DNA of 14,238 bases from Tetmemena sp. SeJ-2015 (taxonomy: Eukaryota; Ciliophora; Spirotrichea; Sporadotrichida; Oxytrichidae), in assembly GCA_027382625.1 (NCBI GenBank), contig JAJKFJ010021625.1:1-14238 (forward strand), read 5' to 3'. A program made the position numbers and the translations under genes. Below the pieces are notes generated by a model. It worked only from the letters and a program-made list of their open reading frames with translations. It had not been told where the DNA came from and ran no database searches. This document shows positions 8,935 to 14,238 of this stretch, in pieces (position 1 is the first letter of the stretch; each line of letters opens with the position of its first letter).

Positions 8935-9663
8935 AATTATTATAGGGAAGATATGAATAGGTCATCGCGAAATGATATTTCAAATATACAAAATAGTTTA
9001 TACTGCTTTCACTGAACAAGAATTTGCTTTCATTTGCTTTTATTTATGAGTAGACGAAAAACATGTTTATCACACTCTTTATTGATTGTCAAGCTTAGAG
9101 TTTAAACTTTCCTAATCTTGAAAGATTCCTCTTTTGTTTGTTATCTCTGAAATGAGTTTAATAGAATTTTAATTCTTACTTCTTCCTTAGATTCTTATTG
9201 GTCTGAAAGAAAGTGATGGGCGTGCATACAAGAAGTCTTCTCTAGGGGACTTAGTGTAATTGAACTTATCTTATGTTCCCTCTTGAGCTTAGATTAGATT
9301 CTTCTGTTTTTAGGAGTCTAAATTAGAGTAAGAAACAATGCAAAAATAAGCGCTAAACTTATTTAAATTGTAGAGAATGAGATTAAGATTAAATTGGTTT
9401 ACTTTCATTGATTAATCCTATATAAATACAAGTAACTATGGACAATTGCACATGCTCTTTTCTTTTCTCTGCGCCTAACTTTCATTTTAGTTTTTCATTT
9501 TAAAGAAATATTATCTAAAATAACCAATTAATTATCTGTTCACTCCTTCTTTGTACCACAATTTATTTTAAAAATACCAATTTGCGATTACCTATTCATA
9601 TCTTCCCTATAATGAATTATATATGAATCAATATCTTCTTGTCTTAGATTTGAGCAAGGATGA

Positions 9664-10185
9664 GCCTGCATTTTAAATTGATATCTATTAAATTCTCTAG
9701 AAAATATTAAAGTTCTTCAGCCATCTCTTACACTTATTTTGTACTTCCTCAAATTTTCATGAATTCCTTAAAATAACTCTTCTAATTAATCAACTCTGTA
9801 TCGTTGATTTTTTCCCAGAAAAAAAAGGCAGATTTTTTCACAATTTATGGTTTTAAAGTATATTTATTTTAATTATTTTAACGAATAAAAATTAAAAAGA
9901 TGATAAAGGGAATTTTCAGAAATTTATTGAAATCTACACATTCATTGTAAGTTTTAGTACTTAGCTGAGGAGATTTCTTATATTAGAAAACAGTCCAATA
10001 TTTTACTTTTAAGATTTTCAGGAAAAATTCTTCAAAGAGGCTCGTTTTGCTATAATGTAAGAATCTTAATATCAAAAAGAGAAAGCTATCTAAAAGATGA
10101 ATATAAATATAATTTATATAGAGTTTTTAATAAAAAAATAAATATTCTTGATTAGGCGTTAATTTCAAAAGTTTAAATTAATCTA
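9664..10185. other. A+T-rich stretch without a supportable gene
   Basis: Nothing beyond short A/T homopolymers and chance open frames was found. Confidence 0.4.
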
Positions 10186-10260
10186 GTGGCTGTTGAAAAA
10201 CGTTGGAAGAGAGCAGGCTGAGTTTCCTAATGAAGTTGCATCTGGTTTCGTTACAGTTTG
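10186..10260 (+). repeat. Terminal-repeat-like segment related to the 901-bp element
   Basis: GGCTGTTGAAAAACGTTGGA followed by AGAGAGCAGGCTGAGTTTCC resembles the outer arm of the foldback element (GGTTGTTGGTAAACGTTAGA, then GGAAACTAAGTTTCC, 3785-3822) and the inverse of its right arm (AGAGAAGGCTGAGGATCC, 4635-4660). It probably marks the left end of a related Tc1-like element whose transposase remnant follows at 10515. No matching right end is visible. Confidence 0.42.
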
Positions 10261-10514
10261 ATCTCTGTTCCAATTTAGTTATAAAATATAATAAGTTTAG
10301 TGAATTAATTCAAATTACTCCTTAATTAATTTAAATCACACTTGCAGATTAGCAGTTTAGACTATTGGAACATTTTAGTGGGAATATTAAAATTAAAACC
10401 ACCATAATGTTATAATAATTTAAGAAAAAGTTATTCATAATTAATTTCTGTATTAATACTTATAATCATGCGAGTCAAACGCGAAATTACTCAAAAATAA
10501 CTACATAATCCTAT

Positions 10515-10925
10515 CTCAGTTTCATTTTGACTCTAAGGTATGGATGTAGTCACCCTTATCAGTAGTAATAGCCAGTTCTCAACATCAACTCCATCGCAAA
10601 AATGTTAAGAGTGCCACAGAATACTCTCGCATTTGAAAGATACCAAGGTAAAAAAACTGTGAATCGAGTGAAGCGCGTTATAGACTTCACTAAGCCATTT
10701 TATTATAATAATCTGAAATATATTTACGACTAGCTGCTCAGGTGTGAGAGGGATAGCGTGAAGTTTGTATGTGCTGACGAAGCTGTGTTCACACACAACA
10801 CCTTCATGAAGAAGAGTTGGTACAAGAAGCACGATAACATAGAAGTTTACGAGTAGAAAGTAAATATAACTACAAGTGCATTACTTGCAGGAATCAGCGA
10901 AGACTCAGACTTAGAAGCTTATAAA
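10515..10925 (+). pseudogene. Tc1/IS630-type transposase fragment (truncated)
   Basis: Frame 3, with TAA/TAG as Gln, reads INSIAKMLRVPQNTLAFERY (an ATG lies at 10602), then YIYDQLL, then VKFVCADEAVFTHNTF with KKSWYKKHDNIEVYEQ, then SALLAGISEDSDLE. This aligns with the catalytic core of the intact transposase at 11760: CADEAVFT...KKSW against QIDESTFN...KRSW, and AGISED against GAISEA. It holds the N-terminal region and the first catalytic Asp (codon 10776-10778). The second Asp and the Glu are absent because the sequence stops at about 10925, where the inverted-repeat element at 10918 begins. It is a dead copy of a different subfamily, probably belonging with the terminal repeat at 10186. The antisense 75-codon frame here is a shadow. 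Confidence 0.62.
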
Positions 10926-11222
10926 TAAAATTTATATTTTAAGCTATTTGTTCTCTTTTGTAAAATAAAATTAAAGTTAAATTTTAAATAGTGCAACATT
11001 TATATATAACAAAATATTTTGTCAGGATTAAGGAGGTAATGCTAAAATTTACAGCTTAAATTATTTAGGCTTATAGATGAAGCATGTCTTGAATAAAAAA
11101 ATATTGCACTATTTAAAAATTTAATTTTAATTTCATTTTACAAAAGAAAAAAAATATTTGAAAAAATAAATTTTATTTAGTGCGGTTGACCTTTAAAACT
11201 AATTTCATTAAAATTTGAACCT
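10918..11222. mobile_element. Second copy of the 336-bp inverted-repeat element type
   Basis: The arms at about 10920-11003 and 11097-11180 are inverse copies (TTTTGTAAAATAAAATTAAA and AATAGTGCAAC against their complements), with a centre containing GGATTAAGGAGGTAATGCTAA (11025-11045) that matches the centre of the 866-1201 element. The outer right end also matches (G/CGG/CTTGACC...AAAATTTGAA). The outer left end is missing: the transposase fragment runs directly into the arm. Divergence from the first copy is high, so this is an old family. Confidence 0.6.
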
Positions 11223-11759
11223 AAATTTAATCAATATTACTTGAAGAATCAGATTTAGGAACTAAAATTATCCTATAAACTTATTGTTTTATTACCTTTA
11301 TTTCTTATTAAATTTTACTGTCGAGGAAAGGCCCCCAATTTTACGCTTATATATAATATTAACAGCATCAGTTTTTCAAAATTTAAGATTATATATGAGA
11401 TTACTTGAAATTTCGATTTTTCATTTCATTATCCTAAATCCATTCTTAATTTAGAAGTAAAGTATTTATGGATTTAATTAAGCTTTTTAAAAATTTAATT
11501 TCTTCATATCAAAATTTTGTGTAGCTTATTTTACCATCTATAATTCATTTTAATTTTTAATTGATTTATGTTTTTTCGGGAGGGGTCTTTAATTTTTACT
11601 TTATGGTAAATTTTTACAATAAATTTATATATTTTCAACTTTTGATTTTCTTTTTTAAATTTTAATGAATTCGAGAATAACTTTGACTTTTTAATAACTA
11701 ATAGAATAGGATTATCATACATGAGGTAAATTCCAATTATAATCATTTCCAGATATTTA
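11223..11759. repeat. Flanking repeat shared with 1220-1340, then A+T-rich DNA
   Basis: TTGAAGAATCAGATTTAGGA and AAATTATCCTATAAA (11241-11278) match TTGGAAGAATTAAATTTAGGA and AAATTATCCTATAAA (1225-1262). AGGAAAGGCCCCCAA also matches AGGAAAACCCCCAAA. The shared stretch lies outside the palindromes, so either the repeated unit is larger than them or the flanks are paralogous. One difference is TAA to CAG, silent if both mean Gln, but a 2-nt indel nearby does not keep the frame. 11351-11759 shows no gene; the left end of the GC-rich transposon should lie here, but I see no terminal repeat because its partner is outside the window. Confidence 0.4.
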
Positions 11760-12982
11760 ATGGATCCTCCTTCGACTCGATAGCAGCGAAAGAGGAAGTA
11801 CCAAGAGTTTGCCGATAGGACTTCTGACCACCTCAGCCAGCCGCCCCCACGTGCCTTCATACCTGACATAAACCTCATTCCCTACTTGGAGAGTCGACTC
11901 CCTCAACCAAAGGCGAAGGCTATCAAGAAAGTCAAGCCATTCAAGCTATGCACAAAATAGAAGATATCTTACGAGCAACAGCTCTCTGCAGTCTATCTCA
12001 GGTTTGGATCACTCTCCTCGGACAAGAATCCCAGGTCACGTATCCAGAAGTTGCTCGCATACTAGGTCTGAGAGCAGGAGCAGTCAACATGATTGTGTAC
12101 AGATGGCGGCGGAATGGCTACACGGTCGTGGATGATAGGAGCAAAAGAGGGAAGCGGCCGCTACTGCCGCCGGAGACGGAGCAACGCATCACTACAATTA
12201 AAGTACTCAAGGAAACCGCTCATCTCAGCATTGCGCAGCGCTGCCACTATCTACACCACAGATTTGGCATTCCACTTCTCTCGACATTTGGGCTGCGGCA
12301 AGTATACAAACCCAATGGAGTCAAGTATCGGGCAGCTGGTTATGCATACTGCAGAAAGGAGGAGAAGGAGAAGGAGTCTCAAGAACGGCAGCAGGAGTTT
12401 TCTAAGCGCCTAGCCAGGTGGATACACGAGGGCCGCCACCTCGTCTAAATAGACGAATCTACCTTCAATATATGGCAGTCACCAAAGCGTAGCTGGCTCA
12501 AGGAACGTATGAGGGTTACGATTCCCAATACGCGCGGCTAATCCATAACAGTCATCGGGGCTATTAGTGAAGCAGGTGGACTTCTGCATTACAAGACTAT
12601 CACTGGCAGTAACAACCTTCAACGCTTCCTCGCCTTTCTCTCCGAGCTCACTCCTCGTCTCGCTCACGGCAGCGTGCTCCTCATTGACAACCTCTCTATC
12701 CACAGGAGCCTCAAAGTTCAAGCCGCCATTCCGGCCGGTTGCTCGGTTGAGTACTTCCCCCCTTACAGCTGCGCGCTCAATCCTATCGAGAGGCTTTGGG
12801 CAGCAATCAAGCAAGACTGGCGCAAGGCGACCATAACACAAGTCATCGACCCTCTCAACGCAACCCCTCCCGAGCGCATACTTCAAGATGCTATTTAAAG
12901 ATTAAGTTAAAATTTAGTTAAGTCAATCGCGCGCTCTCACTACAGGACTCTCCTCTCGTCTCTCCGTGGACATTCAGTCTGA
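11760..12982 (+). CDS. Tc1/IS630-type DDE transposase, one frameshift, TAA/TAG as Gln
   Basis: Cut-and-paste transposase, about 407 residues if one frameshift is allowed. It starts at ATG 11760 in frame 3 (MDPPSTRQ..., then a Lys-rich KAIKKVKPF) and continues as YEQQLSAVYLRFGS. Between about 12010 and 12030 the signal moves to frame 2, with a helix-turn-helix (VTYPEVARILGLRAGAV, then YRWRRNGY), a basic linker, and the RNase H-like core. The catalytic residues are Asp in QIDESTFNIW (codon 12452), Asp in LLIDNLSIH (12686) and Glu in CALNPIERLW (12788). There are 33 residues between the last two, one fewer than usual. In-frame TAG at 11781 and 11958 and TAA at 12446, 12539, 12896 and 12908 must be sense; one sits two residues before the first catalytic Asp. 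It ends at TGA 12980-12982. A downstream ATG at 11948 is open in frame 2 but would lose the N-terminal region. Confidence 0.9.
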
Positions 12983-12984
12983 GT

Positions 12985-13663
12985 TCACTACTGAGCCTTG
13001 CCTTTGATAGGTGTTCGCTCCTTGGTCGGTGGTTGCCACGTTACAAATACCAGCTTGTCATTGAACTTGAGCTTGCTCAACTTCCTCAGTTCCATCTCTT
13101 GCTTCTCTCGCTCAATTTGCTTCTCAATCTTGTGCCTCGCCTCCCGCAACTGCTTATACTTCAAAGTGGTTCTACCCTTGTTTGCGAAGTCCAATCTCAG
13201 CACCTTACCTCGTTTCTGTGAGGATGGCAGCCCTTCCAAAAATGTAGGGGCAATATCGACGGTACGATACATAGTGTCAGTGGTCTGCCTCTTTGGGGCT
13301 TAGTAATCTTTGGTGAAGATATCCTCCTTGGGAGAGTATGTCGAAAGCAGAGCGAGAACCCACCTTTTGTCTGGCATGTGAGACTTGTCTATGCCCAAAC
13401 TCTTGCCCAACTTTTCGGCTACAGACTGAAGCTTCTTGACGGGTATCCATAATCGGAGGACGAGGACAGGGAAGCAGTCTAATATCTTTGTAGTGTGGGC
13501 ACCAGGTAGTGCCGTTGATCACATTCATGATGTACTCTTCTGTCACGAGTTTCGATTTGATACACGGGAGAAAGAAATCGTTCCTCACAGCCGCCTCGTA
13601 AAGATCTTGCTTGGAGTTGATGCATCTAGCCAGTTGGTCGATCGTCGTCTTGGAGTCCACCAT
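12985..13663 (-). CDS. Transposon-encoded second protein, function unknown, one frameshift
   Basis: Read on the minus strand from ATG 13661-13663 (MVDSKTTIDQLARCINSK, then VINGTTWCPHYKDI). Near 13440-13490 the signal moves by one base into another frame, which continues PVKKLQSVAEKLGKSLGIDK, RWVLALLSTYSPKEDIF, TAPKRQTT-type basic sequence, then YRTVDIAPTFLEG and a long charged helix (REARHKIEKQIEREKQEM), probably a coiled coil, ending KERTPIKGKAQ. A TAA at 13300-13302 and a TAG at 12988-12990 must be sense; the stop is TGA at 12985-12987. Total is about 226 residues. Its 3' end is 2 bp from the transposase stop on the other strand. By size and position it resembles the 22-kDa ORF of Oxytricha TBE elements (inference from layout). 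G+C and codon style match the transposase, not the left 10 kb. Confidence 0.75.
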
Positions 13664-13676
13664 TATAAGGATATGA

Positions 13677-13730
13677 TATTTATTATATAAACTGGGGTAC
13701 TAAACCCCTATATAAGGCGAAGCGTAATGG
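13677..13730 (-). promoter_or_regulatory. Possible promoter region upstream of the second transposon gene
   Basis: The 170-bp gap between the two minus-strand genes has TATATAA-like runs (around 13685 and 13709-13716, CCTATATAAGG) and a small hairpin, GGGGT (13694-13698) with ACCCC (13704-13708). This is suggestive of a TATA-type promoter for the gene starting at 13663, by position only. Confidence 0.25.
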
Positions 13731-13833
13731 ACTTAATCATTTATAAATATAAAGTGAATTAATTGCTCTGGAGCGAGCTTAGTTATAGTTTATAATAAAT
13801 TACTTTTGCCCAATATACGCGTTTCTCTCTCCT

Positions 13834-14238
13834 TCAACCCTTCTGCGATCTTTTGCCAAGGATAGAGGAATCGTCTTCCAAGTGTGGGGCTTCGGGGTTT
13901 ATAACTGCTTGGAAGAATTCCTCCGCTTCATCATTGTTCCACTCGTTCCAGATCTAGTTCGCCTGGATGTAGGTTATCACCTCTGGAATAAGGGAGCGCA
14001 TAAAGAAGACCAAAGCCCTTAGGCCTACGCTAATCGTCTTCGACTTCCCGATCTTCCATCTTATGCTCAGCTGCTTCAAGCTCTTCCTTCCACTGGCGTA
14101 GGAGTGGCCATCTATTTCGCAGCTCTTCGTTTTCATCTTCTCGCGAGCGTAGTTTGCTTCTTTCTCTCTCTTTAGATAGCTTTTCGAGCCGTGCTTCATA
14201 TCTTATTCCCAGGAAGGCCAATGACGCAACGTTTAGAT
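13834..14238 (-). CDS. Third transposon protein, 3' part, frameshifted, open at right edge
   Basis: On the minus strand the frame is open from the window edge: ASLAFLGIRYEARLEKLSKE, then a strongly charged helix (ERSKLRSREDENEELRNRW, LRQWKEELEAAEHKMEDRE) that looks like a coiled coil. Near 14030-14055 the coding signal moves by one base to a frame reading ISVGLRALVFFMRSLIPEV, ITYIQANQIWNEWNNDEAEE, FFQAVINPEAPHLEDDSSIL and GKRSQKG, ending at TGA 13834-13836. A TAG at 13954-13956 must be sense within it. If TGA were read as Trp the frame would go on a little (RREKRVYWAKV) before A+T-rich DNA. The start lies outside the window. In TBE elements the third ORF is about 57 kDa; whether this is its C-terminus cannot be told from here. 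Confidence 0.62.

Larger units (their letters stand above)
8646..9663. repeat. Large imperfect inverted repeat (two matching blocks per arm)
   Basis: Block one is TCATTCTTGCTCAAATCCAAG at 8646-8666; its inverse lies at 9643-9663 (19 of 21 match). Block two is ATTATAGGGAAGATATGAAT within 8933-8980; its inverse lies within 9573-9620, with about 42 of 48 matching. The blocks are about 22 nt apart in the right arm but about 265 nt apart in the left arm, so the left arm has gained DNA. The centre (about 8990-9560) is A+T-rich and shows no gene. This may be a decayed foldback element or an inverted duplication. Confidence 0.6.

Noticed and set aside
8815..9015. 66-codon frame starting at GTG
   Set aside because: GTG start, no recognised motif, and the GC-rich part has better codon bias in another frame.
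10605..10832. 75-codon frame on the minus strand
   Set aside because: Antisense shadow of the transposase fragment, which has recognisable catalytic motifs on the + strand.
11531..11878. 115-codon frame on the minus strand
   Set aside because: Its first part is antisense to the transposase N-terminus and the rest is A+T-rich background.
12093..12886. Other frames overlapping the transposase on both strands
   Set aside because: Shadows of the transposase; none keeps a motif, while the chosen frames keep the helix-turn-helix and DDE residues.
12998..13690. Plus-strand frames opposite the second transposon gene
   Set aside because: They are L/S-rich antisense readings of a charged minus-strand protein.
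1..14238. CRISPR array, rRNA or bacterial operon signals
   Set aside because: No regularly spaced direct repeats, no rRNA-like conserved stretches, and no ribosome-binding-site pattern; the code and gene content are eukaryotic (ciliate).

Overview
This window looks like germline (micronuclear-type) DNA of a ciliate. The clearest evidence is a Tc1/IS630-type transposase at 11760-12982. It only reads through as one protein if TAA and TAG are sense codons (glutamine), because six of them fall in frame in and around its conserved blocks. About 80% of the rest of the sequence is A+T. A standard-code search therefore finds almost nothing in the first 10 kb, and what it does find is mostly shadow frames.

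Layout. (1) 1-8130: A+T-rich DNA in which + strand coding periodicity (many codons starting with G, residues D/E/A/G/K) can be followed for kilobases when TAA/TAG are read as Gln. Most strong stretches lie in one frame (frame 2 for about 1.68-3.78 kb, frame 3 for 4.68-8.1 kb). Several TGA triplets lie inside them, so TGA may also be sense (Trp), as in Condylostoma or the karyorelict ciliates. I do not recognise the protein. (2) Two inverted-repeat elements bounded by TA interrupt this region: 336 bp at 866-1201 and 901 bp at 3782-4682. Removing the second from TA to TA joins the two flanking reading frames exactly, which is how an internal eliminated sequence (IES) behaves. (3) 8646-9663: a large, imperfect inverted repeat. 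One arm carries an extra block of about 242 bp that includes a short, GC-rich, coding-like fragment. (4) 10186-11222: a mosaic of a terminal repeat related to the 901-bp element, a decayed transposase fragment, and a second copy of the 336-bp element type. (5) 11760-14238: a separate transposon with much higher G+C. It has the transposase (+), a second gene (-) ending 2 bp from the transposase stop, and the 3' part of a third gene (-) running off the right edge. Each of the three genes carries one apparent frameshift.

The three-gene set recalls the TBE transposons of Oxytricha (42-, 22- and 57-kDa ORFs), but that match is by layout and family, not by a search. The main uncertainties are two. 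With TAA/TAG sense, A+T-rich DNA is open in many frames by chance, so the gene-like stretches in the left 8 kb are tentative. The frame changes could be decay, consensus indels or small unseen introns/IESs. No rRNA, tRNA, CRISPR array or telomeric repeat was seen.
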